From Methanofollis sp. UBA420 (GTDB lineage Archaea; Halobacteriota; Methanomicrobia; Methanomicrobiales; Methanofollaceae): 64,000 nt of DNA. The DNA is taken from positions 62,001 to 126,000 of the forward strand of contig NZ_DAGX01000007.1 in NCBI RefSeq assembly GCF_002498315.1, written 5' to 3'. Positions 8,669-17,156 of the stretch are shown here, piece after piece; the first letter of the stretch is position 1; every line of letters begins with the position of its first letter. The position numbers and the translations under genes are program-made. Below the pieces are notes generated by a model. The model was not told the origin of the DNA, did no database searches, and saw nothing but the letters and a program-made list of their open reading frames with translations.

Positions 8669-10078
8669 ATGCGGATCCTCCTTCCCACGGGCGAGGCGAC
8701 CGCCGGAGTCGTCCGGAAGGCCGCCGAAGGCTTTGACGCCGACGTCGTCGTCACCGGCGATATAGCCGCGTTCCTGACCCCGGAAAATCTTCGGGACCTC
8801 GTCAAAGCAGGAGATTACGATCTCGTCCTCGTCTCCGGGATGTCGACGGCCTCCTTTGCCTCTGTCGAGGAGGAAACCGGCGTGCCTGTCTATCGCGGGC
8901 CGCGTCATGCCGCGGACCTCGCCATGGTCCTCCCCCTCCTCGGGAAGGTCGCCCTCTCCCGGGAGGTCCCTGCCGACGAACTCTTTGCCTCGGAGAGACG
9001 GGACGCGGCATACCGCTGCCTTTCCGCCCTCGAGGATGCCGCGGAGCCTGAGATCGTCCTGCGGGGAACGAAGATCGGGGGCGGGTCGCGGATGAAGGTC
9101 CTTGCCGAGATCATGGACGCCCACCGCCACCCGGCCCTCCGTGCGGCCGTCGAGGACTTCTTTTCCCGGGGTGCCGACATCGTCGACCTTGGCTTTGGCT
9201 TCGACGCCGTGCCTGCCGACGTGGAGAGGTGCTTTGCGGTTCTCGACGGGATCGAGGGCTCTCTTGCCGCGGACACGCAGGACCCGGCCCTGATCCGGGC
9301 GTCGCTCTGCCGGGCAGACCTGGTCCTCTCCCTCCACGAGGGGAACATCCCCCTCGTCGGGGAGGAGATCGCCGCGGCCGGTGTTGCGGCGGTCGTCGTG
9401 CCGGGCGCGGCCGGCCTTGCGGCGAACCTCCGCGCCGCGCAGGACGCCGGCATCTTCGCCCTCATCGCCGACCCCCTCCTCCAGCCCGCGGGCTCAGGAC
9501 TTGTCGCCTCCCTCTGCGGCTTTTCCGATGGCGACGTCCCCCTCTTCTTCGGCGCCGGCAATGTCACGGAACTCATCGACGCAGACTCCGTCGGGGTGAA
9601 CGCCCTTCTCGCGGTCTGTGCCCATGAGGTCGGGGCCTCTCTGATCTTCACCTCCGAACACTCGGACAAGACGAAGGGTTCGGTCGCGGAGATGCGCCGG
9701 GCGACAGAGATGATGGCGGCGATGGGCGACCACCCGTACCCGAAGGACCTCGGCATCGATCTCCTCGTCCTCAAGGAGAAGAGGCGGCGGCGCGAGCCCC
9801 TCCCCGTGGGTGAAGTTCTCGACGTCGCCCCCGCCCCAGACGCCTTCACCCCCGACCCCGCGGGGAACATCAGGATCGCCGTCGACGGCGGCTGGATCCT
9901 GGTCGAACACAGGGGGACGGTCTACCGGGGCCGGACGGCCGCCGACCTCGCTGCCGCCCTGCTGGAGGGCGGCTGCGTCACCCGCCTCGACCACGCCGCC
10001 TATCTCGGCCGGGAACTGGCGCGGGCCGAGATCGCCGTTCAGTTCGGCAGGAGCTATGTGCAGGACGGTCCCCTCTGA
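8669..10078 (+). CDS. dihydropteroate synthase-like protein (TIGR00284/DUF6513 type)
   Basis: 469 residues. The N-terminal ~130 residues match the archaeal DUF6513-like region (MRILLPTGEATAGVV), and the middle is a DHPS-like TIM barrel with GADIVDLGFGF (about 165-175). The C-terminus has the SEHSDKTKGSVAEMRRA segment. This methanogen protein family is annotated as DHPS-related; methanogens use tetrahydromethanopterin rather than folate, so a role in pterin or related cofactor synthesis is plausible but unproven. It starts an operon-like run of plus-strand genes, with an RBS-like aagga just upstream of ATG 8669. Confidence 0.85.
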   Translation: MRILLPTGEATAGVVRKAAEGFDADVVVTGDIAAFLTPENLRDLVKAGDYDLVLVSGMSTASFASVEEETGVPVYRGPRHAADLAMVLPLLGKVALSREVPADELFASERRDAAYRCLSALEDAAEPEIVLRGTKIGGGSRMKVLAEIMDAHRHPALRAAVEDFFSRGADIVDLGFGFDAVPADVERCFAVLDGIEGSLAADTQDPALIRASLCRADLVLSLHEGNIPLVGEEIAAAGVAAVVVPGAAGLAANLRAAQDAGIFALIADPLLQPAGSGLVASLCGFSDGDVPLFFGAGNVTELIDADSVGVNALLAVCAHEVGASLIFTSEHSDKTKGSVAEMRRATEMMAAMGDHPYPKDLGIDLLVLKEKRRRREPLPVGEVLDVAPAPDAFTPDPAGNIRIAVDGGWILVEHRGTVYRGRTAADLAAALLEGGCVTRLDHAAYLGRELARAEIAVQFGRSYVQDGPL

Positions 10079-10104
10079 TCCTCCGATGCAATCATTGATT
10101 GGCC

Positions 10105-10500
10105 ATGCCGCCCAAGTTCCATAGACCTATGAAGATCAGGGGTATCTCCGCCGACCTCCTCGACCTCCTCCTCAGGCTGGGGGCCGAGAACCATCCGAAC
10201 GAGTTCGCCGCCATCCTCAGGGAAGAGGACGGCGTCATCAGGGAACTCGACCTCGTCCCGGGCACGACGAGCAACGAGGAGAGCGCGAGCGTCTTCCTGG
10301 ACATGCTACCCCTCGGCACCCACAACGCGGGGAGCGCCCACTCCCACCCGAACGGCGTCCTCTATCCCTCGGACGCCGACCTCTCCTTCTTCCCGAGGAC
10401 AGGCCGTTGCAACCTGATCATCGGCTGGCCGTACGGCCCCGACGACTGGGCCTGCTTCACCGCGGACGGCCAGCCCTATGACCTTGAGGTGGTGGAATGA
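10105..10500 (+). CDS. JAMM/MPN-type (Mov34) metalloprotease-like protein
   Basis: 131 residues from ATG 10105; a shorter start at ATG 10129 (MKIRGIS) is equally possible. Carries the JAMM zinc motif HSHPNGVLYPSDAD with a preceding Glu (NEFAAIL), so the metal site looks complete. Archaeal JAMM proteins include desampylases that cleave SAMP (ubiquitin-like) conjugates; that role here is inference. The stop overlaps the ribL start (ATGA), so the two are coupled. Confidence 0.82.
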   Translation: MPPKFHRPMKIRGISADLLDLLLRLGAENHPNEFAAILREEDGVIRELDLVPGTTSNEESASVFLDMLPLGTHNAGSAHSHPNGVLYPSDADLSFFPRTGRCNLIIGWPYGPDDWACFTADGQPYDLEVVE

Positions 10501-10919
10501 AGCGGATCGTCGCCACCGGCACCTTTGACATCCTCCACCCCGGACACCTCTTCTACCTGGAGGAGTCGAAGAAACTCGGCGACGAACTCCACGTGATCGT
10601 GGCGCGGGACGTCAATGTCCGCCACAAGCCAAAGCCCATCATGCCTGAGGAGCAGCGCCTCGCGATGGTCGCGGCCCTGAAGCCTGTCGACCATGCCCGC
10701 CTCGGCGACCAGACCGATCTGTTCGCTCCTATCAGGGAGATCGACCCCGACGTGATCACTCTCGGCTTCAACCAGTTCTTCAAGGAGGAGGACCTTGAGC
10801 GGGCCCTGCGGGAGCACGGCCTGCGGGCCCGCGTGGTGCGGATCGGCCGGTACGAGGGGCCTCTCTCCTCCTCGTCCCAGATCGTCGGGCGCATCCTTGC
10901 CGAGCGGGGCCATCCCTGA
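10497..10919 (+). CDS. ribL: archaeal FAD synthase (cytidylyltransferase fold)
   Basis: 140 residues. A nucleotidyltransferase with GTFDILHPGH (residues 8-17) and the SSSSQI segment near the C-terminus (about 124-129), both matching the archaeal RibL family founded on MJ1179. It adenylates FMN to FAD. Length is typical (about 140-150). Coupled to the upstream JAMM gene by a 4-base overlap. Confidence 0.9.
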   Translation: MKRIVATGTFDILHPGHLFYLEESKKLGDELHVIVARDVNVRHKPKPIMPEEQRLAMVAALKPVDHARLGDQTDLFAPIREIDPDVITLGFNQFFKEEDLERALREHGLRARVVRIGRYEGPLSSSSQIVGRILAERGHP

Positions 10920-10959
10920 CCCGCCACTCTTTTATCCCCGGCCGCCGACCCCATCTCCG

Positions 10960-11652
10960 ATGGACCTGAAAGGAGATACACTGTTTGCGGAGGACCCGGC
11001 ACTCGACCGCGCCCTCAGGCTCGGCATCCCTCTCCTGATGTATCCCCTGTACGTCCTGGTTCTCGTCCTTGTCTTCCCCAACCTCGCCCCCGTCTATCTC
11101 GCCCTTGTTGCCGCCTATATCGTCCCGCCTGTCGGGGGCGAGGCCCTCATCCCGGTTGCGGCGGCCCTCGGTTACCCCTGGTGGCTCACCGCTGCTTCCT
11201 TTGCCTGGGTGGACATCGCCGGCTGCCTCCTCGTCGTCCTGAACGCTGACCTCCTTATGACCCTCCCGTACGTCGGCCCTGCCCTCTCCCGCGCCGCCGG
11301 TGTCGCCGGTACTTTCTTTGAACGCCACCCCGCGCTGCGCCGTCTCTCCTCTCCGGGACTCGTCCTCTTTACCGTCCTCCCCTTCGCGGGCTCGGGCGGT
11401 GTCGGCGGGGCGTTTGCCGGCCGGATGCTCGGGATGGGCAGGCGTGCGGTAGTCGTCTGCGTCTCGGCGGGATGTGTCATCGGGTCTGCCCTCCTCGCCT
11501 TCGGGGCCGGTGCCGCCGCGTCTCTCCTCAGGGAGTATTGTGCCGCCGGTACGGTGGCCGTCGCGCTCGTCCTCGCCGGTGCTTCCGTTCTTGTCCTATG
11601 TCGTGTGGCGCTCCTTCATATGGGTGGGCCACCAATCTCTCGTGACAGATGA
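10960..11652 (+). CDS. COG2426/small multidrug export-family membrane protein (copy 1)
   Basis: 230 residues from ATG 10960, chosen over the upstream extension because the extension is only an out-of-frame shadow of ribL. About six hydrophobic segments, with the family signature YIVPPVGGEALIPVAAALGYPWW near residue 60. Pfam calls this family Sm_multidrug_ex, but transport is not well established. The next gene is a paralogue starting within the last 4 bases of this one, so the two probably form one transcript and perhaps a heteromeric membrane complex. Confidence 0.8.
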   Translation: MDLKGDTLFAEDPALDRALRLGIPLLMYPLYVLVLVLVFPNLAPVYLALVAAYIVPPVGGEALIPVAAALGYPWWLTAASFAWVDIAGCLLVVLNADLLMTLPYVGPALSRAAGVAGTFFERHPALRRLSSPGLVLFTVLPFAGSGGVGGAFAGRMLGMGRRAVVVCVSAGCVIGSALLAFGAGAAASLLREYCAAGTVAVALVLAGASVLVLCRVALLHMGGPPISRDR

Positions 11653-12329
11653 CCGGGATCCTCTCTCTCAGGGATGTCACCTTTCATGCGAATCCGTTGG
11701 CCGACAGGGCGATCAAACTCGCCCTTCCCTTCGGGCTCGGCGCCCTCCTCCTCCTTGTGCTCTACCTCACGAGGTCCTATCAGGAGTTCCTGACCCTTGC
11801 CGGGCTGCTCTTCGTGTACCTTGTGCCGCCGGCAGGAAAGGAGACGGTGATCCCGGTCGGGATCGGCCTTGGCGAACCCTGGTGGCTCATCGCCGCCTGC
11901 ACGGTGACGGTGGACCTCTGCTGTTCGCTCTTCGTCGCCCTCAACCTCGACCTCACCCTGAAGATCCCGGTGCTCGGCCCATTCCTCGGGAAATTCATGG
12001 CCGGCGGCAGGGCATTTCTCGATGCCCGCCCCTGGCTTGAGCGCCTCTCGACCGCCGGGCTGATCGTCTTCGTGATCGTTCCCTTCCAGGGGTCCGGTGG
12101 GATGAACGCCACGGTCCTCGGGCGGATCATGGGCTTCACCGCACAGCGTGCAGTCGGGTGCGTTCTCATCGGGAGCTTTGTCAGCAGTTACGCCATCGCC
12201 CTCGGCGCCGACGCCGTCCTCTCCCTCTTCAGGCAGAGCCCGACACTCGGCCTCGGCGCCCTCGGCCTGATCGCCCTGCTGATCGCGGCCCTCTGGATCC
12301 TCTGGAAGAGGTACGCCTCCTCTCTCTGA
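11649..12329 (+). CDS. COG2426/small multidrug export-family membrane protein (copy 2)
   Basis: 226 residues. Paralogue of the gene just upstream: YLVPPAGKETVIPVGIGLGEPWW corresponds to YIVPPVGGEALIPV of copy 1, and both have a FQGSGG/FAGSGG motif near residue 145. Several transmembrane helices. The start overlaps the end of copy 1 (ATGA). Function unproven; the strict tandem coupling suggests the two products work together. Confidence 0.8.
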   Translation: MTGILSLRDVTFHANPLADRAIKLALPFGLGALLLLVLYLTRSYQEFLTLAGLLFVYLVPPAGKETVIPVGIGLGEPWWLIAACTVTVDLCCSLFVALNLDLTLKIPVLGPFLGKFMAGGRAFLDARPWLERLSTAGLIVFVIVPFQGSGGMNATVLGRIMGFTAQRAVGCVLIGSFVSSYAIALGADAVLSLFRQSPTLGLGALGLIALLIAALWILWKRYASSL

Positions 12330-12403
12330 ATAGCGAAGGCTGAACCTCCGGGTTCAACATATTCTTATCCAACCCTGACAGAGGCATTCCTGGTGAATAT
12401 CAG

Positions 12404-13153
12404 ATGATGAGAAAAGCAGCCGTGCTCATTCTCTGTCTCCTCCTCGTTGCCCCGGCCCTTGCGGTTCCCGGGAACGGCAACGGGAACGGTCAGGGGAAAG
12501 CAGGAAACAGTGCCCCGGTCCTCCTGGAGGAGGACGCGGGTGACGAGCAGGATCCAGCAGTCAATGCGACACCTGAACCGACGAAGGCGCCGGGGAAAGG
12601 CAAACCCCTTACCGTGAAGGTGAGCACCGCTCCCGGGCAGGTGAAGAAGAACGCCACCCTCCACGAACGCCTGAGGGAACGGGTCAACCAGACTGTAGGC
12701 GACCTGGAGAACGAGACCGGTGCTCTCCCCCCTGAGAAGCAGAAGGTCTGGAAGAACCAGAACGAGGTCCGCCTCGCCGTCCACACCTTCCTCGCCCTCG
12801 GCGAGATGGACGGCGGCATCGGGAAGAATGTCTCGGCGATCGCTCGTACCTTCAATAACTCGATCCAGACCCGCCTCCAGGCCGAGGAGCAGATCCAGGC
12901 CAGGCCGGGCTGGATGCGCTTCCTTGCCGGCGGCGACGAGGCCGCGGCCGAAACCCTCTTCCAGAACCTGAACCAGAGCCGCGACCAGATCCGGGAGATG
13001 CAGCGCCTGGTGGAGAACTGCACCTGCGACAATGAGACCCGCACCCTTCTCCAGGACCAGTTGCGGGTGATGGAGGAGGAGCAGGAGCGCCTCCGGGCCC
13101 TCGCCGGGAACGAGACCGCGGACAGCGGGGTTATCGGCTGGATCTGGAAGTGA
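12404..13153 (+). CDS. secreted protein with N-glycosylation sequons, unknown function
   Basis: 249 residues. An N-terminal signal peptide (MMRKAAVLILCLLLVAPALA) is followed by a low-complexity Gly/Asn segment (PGNGNGNGQG) and a mostly helical, Gln/Glu-rich body. Many N-x-S/T sequons (NAT, NQT, NVS, NNS, NQS, NCT, NET) fit glycosylation by the AglB encoded at 57.3-59.8 kb. The CTCDNETR region may form a local disulfide. No domain recognised. A T-rich tract at 13166 may end the transcript. Confidence 0.75.
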   Translation: MMRKAAVLILCLLLVAPALAVPGNGNGNGQGKAGNSAPVLLEEDAGDEQDPAVNATPEPTKAPGKGKPLTVKVSTAPGQVKKNATLHERLRERVNQTVGDLENETGALPPEKQKVWKNQNEVRLAVHTFLALGEMDGGIGKNVSAIARTFNNSIQTRLQAEEQIQARPGWMRFLAGGDEAAAETLFQNLNQSRDQIREMQRLVENCTCDNETRTLLQDQLRVMEEEQERLRALAGNETADSGVIGWIWK

Positions 13154-13159
13154 GTCTTC

Positions 13160-13399
13160 TCACTCTTTTTTCTCTGTTTCCGCCCGTGCGGCCATCCGTG
13201 CGATCCAGATGGTGGCGAGCACGGCGATGATCGTGACGATGATCGCATAGGTGAACTGTGCCGCGAGGCTCTCCGTCGTCCCGAAGACCTCGACGAAGAG
13301 CGTCTGGATCGCACCGTTCCATGCCAGCGCGGCGACCAGTCCGAATGCGGCCGTAATCAGGTCAGATACCTTGTCGAGCACTTCTCCGTAGAAACCCAT
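13160..13399 (-). CDS. DUF5654-type two-helix membrane protein
   Basis: 79 residues with two predicted helices (about 14-35 and 46-67) and a charged C-terminal tail (RMAARAETEKKE). It resembles the small archaeal DUF5654 family of unknown function. Convergent with the secreted protein gene and divergent from the AAA ATPase gene; a TATA-like element lies just upstream at 13419-13430. Confidence 0.75.
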   Translation of the reverse strand: MGFYGEVLDKVSDLITAAFGLVAALAWNGAIQTLFVEVFGTTESLAAQFTYAIIVTIIAVLATIWIARMAARAETEKKE

Positions 13400-13418
13400 G
13401 GCCGAGCATATGCTGCAT

Positions 13419-13430
13419 CATATATAAATG
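13419..13430. promoter_or_regulatory. TATA-like element between divergent genes
   Basis: The AT-rich string catatataaatg sits 20-31 bases upstream of the DUF5654 start (minus strand) and 65-76 bases upstream of the AAA ATPase start (plus strand). It fits an archaeal TATA box for the minus gene and could serve either direction because it is nearly palindromic. Confidence 0.45.
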
Positions 13431-13494
13431 TACAGATGCAAAAAAGAGAAGCGCTTTATTTCCCCTGAGGCAATACCCGATCCTGAGGTGCACG

Positions 13495-14745
13495 ATGAAG
13501 ATTTCAGGAATTTCCCTCAGGAACTTCAAGAGCTTTCAGGCCGCATCGGCGGCTTTCGGCCCTTTCTCCGTGATCATCGGCCCGAATGCCGCCGGCAAGT
13601 CGAACTTTGTCGACGCCTTCACCTTTCTCTCCGACTGCGCACGCGAGGGCTTTGCCAATGCCGTCTCCCTCCAGGGGGGCGGGGAGTATATCAGGAACCT
13701 CCGCGCTCCTCCCGGCGAGACGACCGGGATCTCGGTCTCCCTCGACGCCGCCGCCGACCCGGCGCGGGTCCGCTTTTTCCGGGACGGCGGCCGGGTGATC
13801 GAGGCCGCGGCCCTGCGGGGCAGCTATGAGATCACCCTCGCCTGCGCCGGGGGCGGCTGCACGGTGGCCGAGGAGCGGATCACGGCGTCGTGCGTCTATA
13901 CGGTCGTGGACGGCGACGGCCGGCCCTCGTCCCCGGGAGAGGGGGAGATCACCCTGGTCAGGTCGGCCGACGGTGCGGTCGGCTGCACTGTCACGCCGGC
14001 CGGACTCGCACCTGAACCCGAATGCACTCCCCTGATGCCTGCGAAGCTTGCCCCAGACGAGTCGATCCTGGAGAGCCCTGCGATCTACCCGACCTTCTCG
14101 CCCCTGGTCTCCCGTGTCGGAGGTTTCTTCCGCGATATCGGCCACTACGACCTCGACCCTCGCCTGGCAAAGAGGGCCGCCGAGATCCCGGGCCGTGCCG
14201 AACTCGAAAGGGACGGGCGCAACCTCGCCCTGGTGCTCAGGGCGATCCTCGCGGACCCGGAGAAGAAACGCCGCGCCTGGTCGTTCGTCCGCGACCTCCT
14301 CCCCTTCATCGAGGAGATCAGGGTCGACGCTATCGCCGAGCGCTCTCTCATCGCCACGGTGAAGGAGGAGTACACCGCCGGCGCCGCAGTCCCCTCTTTC
14401 CTCCTTTCGGACGGGACGATCAACCTCACCGCCCTTGTCGTCATCCTCTATTTCGAGGAGAAACCGGTGGTCATCATCGAAGAACCGGAGAGGAACATCC
14501 ACCCCCACCTGATCGCGAAACTCGTCACCATGATGCAGGACGTCGCCTGTCACCTGGGGCGGCAGGTGTTCGTCACCACCCACCACCCCGAGGTGGTGAA
14601 GTACGGCGGCAGGGAGAACATCCTCCTCCTCAGGAGGGACAGGGAAGGCTACTCGTCCATCTCCCGCCCATCCGAACGCGCCGAGCTCGAGGTCTTCCTG
14701 GAGAGCATGGGGATCGACGAACTCTATGTCCAGAACCTCCTCTGA
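13495..14745 (+). CDS. AAA_21/OLD-like ATPase, possible defence pair component
   Basis: 416 residues. An SMC/ABC-type ATPase with ISLRNFKSF at the N-terminus, Walker A GPNAAGKSN (about residues 29-37), the degenerate signature FLLSDGTINLTAL (about 302-314), Walker B VVIIEEPERNIHP (about 325-337) and the switch His in VTTHHPEVV. It lacks the C-terminal TOPRIM domain of full OLD nucleases; the next gene, 9 bases downstream, supplies a TOPRIM/DUF4276-like protein instead. Such split ATPase/TOPRIM pairs occur in phage defence (for example PARIS AriA/AriB, other OLD-like systems). The defence role here is inference. Confidence 0.82.
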   Translation: MKISGISLRNFKSFQAASAAFGPFSVIIGPNAAGKSNFVDAFTFLSDCAREGFANAVSLQGGGEYIRNLRAPPGETTGISVSLDAAADPARVRFFRDGGRVIEAAALRGSYEITLACAGGGCTVAEERITASCVYTVVDGDGRPSSPGEGEITLVRSADGAVGCTVTPAGLAPEPECTPLMPAKLAPDESILESPAIYPTFSPLVSRVGGFFRDIGHYDLDPRLAKRAAEIPGRAELERDGRNLALVLRAILADPEKKRRAWSFVRDLLPFIEEIRVDAIAERSLIATVKEEYTAGAAVPSFLLSDGTINLTALVVILYFEEKPVVIIEEPERNIHPHLIAKLVTMMQDVACHLGRQVFVTTHHPEVVKYGGRENILLLRRDREGYSSISRPSERAELEVFLESMGIDELYVQNLL

Positions 14746-14754
14746 GGCGGGCCG

Positions 14755-15297
14755 ATGGCGGAAAAACCCCTCTATTTTTTTCTCGAAGGGCCGGACGACG
14801 AACGCTTCTTCGACCGCGTCGTCGCCCCCCTCTTTGCGGCACAGGGCTACGAGACGAAGGTCTGGAAGTACGCCTGCGAGAAGAGGCTGCGGACGATGAA
14901 CCTCGTCAGGGCGCTGAGAAAGGCCGGTTTTCCCTATGTCTTTGTCAGGGACATCGACAGCACCCCCTATGCCGGCCGCCGGGTGCAGGAGACGCTGGAC
15001 TCTTTCGGCCACGCGATGGAGGCCGAGATGATCGTCATCGTCATCGCCGAGATCGAGAGCTGGTACCTCGCCGGCGTGGGGAAGGAGGAGGAGGCCGCGC
15101 TCGGCCTCCCGCCCCTCCCCCACAGGACCGAGCGGATCACGAAGGAGGCCTTCAACGCCCTCATCCCCCGGGGTGTCTCCCGCATTGCGTTCATGCAGGC
15201 GGTCCTTGACGGTTTCGATGTCGGGCTTGCGAAGCGGCGGAACCGGTCCTTCCGGTATTTTATGAACTGGTTCGTCGAGGGCGAGCGAGTACCGTGA
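14755..15297 (+). CDS. DUF4276/TOPRIM-like protein, partner of the upstream ATPase
   Basis: 180 residues. Begins YFFLEGPDDERFFDRVV, the E-G-x-x-D/E-E pattern of the DUF4276/TOPRIM-like fold, then VRDIDS (about 64-69) and IAEIESWYLAG (about 95-105). These three acidic motifs could bind Mg2+ in a nuclease-like site. Only 9 bases separate it from the ATPase gene. Likely an effector or nuclease regulated by the ATPase (inference from related two-gene systems); a housekeeping role cannot be excluded. Confidence 0.72.
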   Translation: MAEKPLYFFLEGPDDERFFDRVVAPLFAAQGYETKVWKYACEKRLRTMNLVRALRKAGFPYVFVRDIDSTPYAGRRVQETLDSFGHAMEAEMIVIVIAEIESWYLAGVGKEEEAALGLPPLPHRTERITKEAFNALIPRGVSRIAFMQAVLDGFDVGLAKRRNRSFRYFMNWFVEGERVP

Positions 15298-15352
15298 GAA
15301 ATGGGAGCATTTTTCCGCTGAAGGAAGAAAGGATCATCTGCTGGACGACGCC

Positions 15353-15862
15353 ATGACGATGGGAATGCAATATTTCAAGCCGGCCGAGATCGCCGACCTC
15401 GCCGGCCTCCCCGAGGCCGAGGTGCGGGAGTACCTGGCCGCCCACCCCGACCTCTTTCACTCCCGGAGCATCGGCCCGGCGCGCCTGTACACCGCGGCGG
15501 CCGTCGAGACGGTGAAAAAACTTGCCCGGGCGGCGAAGGAGGGAAAGAGCCCGGAAGAGGCGGTCGAACCTGTCGACGACGAGGGGCCGGAGCCCGCGCC
15601 CTCGCCGGTGGTGCAGGCCTATGCCGAGGCCCGCGACCTCAAGGACGTGGTGGCGCGGCAGGACGCCGAGATCGCCGCCCTCCGTTCGGGACTGGACAGC
15701 CAGAGGCAGGCCCTTGAGGCCAGGATCGCAGCTCTTGAAGAGGCGCTCGCGGCCGAGAAGAGGACGACCTCCCTCATCTCAGAATGGGTCGAGTATTTCG
15801 ATTATGAGGTGGCGCTCCTCAAGCGCCCCCTTCTTGAAAGAATCCTGGGAAAAAAGATTTAA
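15353..15862 (+). CDS. MerR-like DNA-binding protein with coiled coil
   Basis: 169 residues from ATG 15353; nearby ATGs at 15359 and 15365 are alternatives. The N-terminal ~55 residues look like a MerR-type winged helix (YFKPAEIADLAGLPEAEVRE, then RLYTAAAVETVKKL). An acidic/proline linker follows, then a long coiled coil (about 95-145) and a basic C-terminal patch ending RILGKKI. It lies 55 bases after the ATPase/TOPRIM pair and could regulate or accompany it, but belonging to that unit is only suggested by position. Its 3' end overlaps the convergent PEGA gene by 4 bases. Confidence 0.7.
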   Translation: MTMGMQYFKPAEIADLAGLPEAEVREYLAAHPDLFHSRSIGPARLYTAAAVETVKKLARAAKEGKSPEEAVEPVDDEGPEPAPSPVVQAYAEARDLKDVVARQDAEIAALRSGLDSQRQALEARIAALEEALAAEKRTTSLISEWVEYFDYEVALLKRPLLERILGKKI

Positions 15863-16767
15863 TTTTCCCGCCGCAGCAGGAGGAAAGCCCCGCAGATGCA
15901 GAGGGACCCGAGCACCGCGAAGGGTGAGAGCGGGGACTGCGTGGGGGTTACCGGCGTGAGGGTGGTGTCGATCTCGACAGTCTCCCCTTTTGCCGGGTAC
16001 TGGCTGATCCCGACGGACTGCGGCGCGTAGCCCTCGGCGCTGACGGTGACAGTCTTGTACGGCGTGCCTGTCACGTAGACCCTGACAAGGAGTTCGCCGT
16101 TTTTGATCTCGCCCTTGGCCTCGCCGTCAAAGGCGACCTTTGCCCCTTCGACATTGGACTTCACGAGGAATGCGCCCATGTCGCCGCCGATCGGAGCCTG
16201 CTGGAGGGTCGCCGTGATAGTGACGGTCTCGCTCTTGGCCGGGTACTCGGTGACCGGTGCGGTGTATGTCTCGTAGCCGTCGGCCTCGACGCTGATGGTC
16301 TTGTACGGCGTGCCTGTCACATAGACGCGGACGACGAGTTCGCCGTTTGCGATCTCGCCCTTGAGGTCGTTGTCGAAGAAGACCTTTGCCCCCTCGACAT
16401 TGGACTTCACGAGGAATGCGCCCATGTCGCCGCCGATCGGTGCCTGCTGGAGGTTGGCGTTGATGTCGACGGTCTCGCCCTTGGCCGGGTACTCGACGAT
16501 CGAGGTGGTGTAGGTCTCATAGCCGTCTGCCTCGATGCTGATGGTCTTGTACGGCGTGCCTGTCACGTAGACCGGCACCAGAAGGCGGCCGCTCGTGATC
16601 TCGCCCTTGAGGTCGTTGTCGAAGTAGACCTTTGCGCCGTCGACGTTGCAGTGGACGGCATAATAGCCCTGGTCGCCGCCGATCGTCTCTGCCGCGGCAC
16701 TGGCGACGGCAGGGACGGTGCAGACGAGGAGGGCGATGCCCAGAATCAGGATCTGCGTTCTGTCCAT
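15859..16767 (-). CDS. cell-surface protein with three PEGA repeats
   Basis: 302 residues from ATG 16767 (MDRTQILILGIALL), preferred because it gives a clean signal peptide ending near ASAAAE. Three PEGA-type repeats of about 80 residues follow, each with a KVYFDNDLKGEI / GTPYKTISIEADGYETY core. The spacing is close to 240-243 bases and the DNA copies are highly similar (gtcttgtacggcgtgcctgt near 16052, 16295 and 16539). The C-terminus has a Thr/Pro linker and a terminal hydrophobic helix (FAVLGSLCICGAFLLL) ending RREN, so the repeats should face outside, anchored at the C-terminus. Confidence 0.85.
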   Translation of the reverse strand: MDRTQILILGIALLVCTVPAVASAAAETIGGDQGYYAVHCNVDGAKVYFDNDLKGEITSGRLLVPVYVTGTPYKTISIEADGYETYTTSIVEYPAKGETVDINANLQQAPIGGDMGAFLVKSNVEGAKVFFDNDLKGEIANGELVVRVYVTGTPYKTISVEADGYETYTAPVTEYPAKSETVTITATLQQAPIGGDMGAFLVKSNVEGAKVAFDGEAKGEIKNGELLVRVYVTGTPYKTVTVSAEGYAPQSVGISQYPAKGETVEIDTTLTPVTPTQSPLSPFAVLGSLCICGAFLLLRREN

Positions 16768-16968
16768 GTCTATGCAAAAGCATTGACTCTTAAGAATCCT
16801 TTCGATCTGATGCGTGCGCATGCAATTGAGAGGATATATATCCCTGTGTGTGCGAGGCAGGATACATGGAGACGATGGAGGTGGTTGAGCGGCAGCCTCT
16901 ATGGTGTGCTTTTCCACCCTTCGGTCACCCCCATTGCTGTTCTCCGCCTGCGGCAGGGTGTGAGTCTG
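16768..16968. other. intergenic region with a degenerate dispersed-repeat module
   Basis: About 200 bases between the PEGA gene start and the region before the methyltransferase-like gene. Contains an AT-rich patch (gaggatatatatccctg, 16831-16847) that can act as a TATA box, and a gagcggcagcc word at 16887 followed by ccttcggtcac. These are shared with the intergenic repeats near 47740 and 56035. Confidence 0.5.
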
Positions 16969-16980
16969 TGGACAGGTTCA

Positions 16981-17156
16981 TGGCAGAGGCGATCAGGGAG
17001 ATCGGGATCTCGCTCGCCGGGAGTGAGGTCATGGGGAGAGGGTACACCGGGCGTCTGCAAGAGGACGCCCCTCTCCTCCCTGCCTCCACCGGGATGTCCG
17101 GTCCCTTCGTCGATGGGCACCCTGACCCCTGGCACCGGGATATCGGAGGGCTCTAG
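16981..17156 (+). CDS. possible small ORF, in frame with the next gene through a TAG codon
   Basis: 58 codons from ATG 16981 (MAEAIREIGISLAGSEVMG), with an alternative GTG start at 16969. It ends in TAG immediately followed by the ATG of the methyltransferase-like gene in the same frame. Reading through TAG would join them. It may be a translationally coupled leader gene, the N-terminus of one protein broken by a nonsense mutation, or a chance ORF. No domain recognised. Pyrrolysine is unlikely because Methanomicrobiales generally lack the Pyl system. Confidence 0.35.

Noticed and set aside
13504..15123. A 539-codon minus-strand frame opposite the ATPase pair
   Set aside because: Antisense shadow; the plus strand has Walker motifs and gene coupling.
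17154..17156. TAG as pyrrolysine codon
   Set aside because: The order suggested by gene content normally lacks pyl genes, and the adjacent ATG gives a sensible start for the downstream protein.
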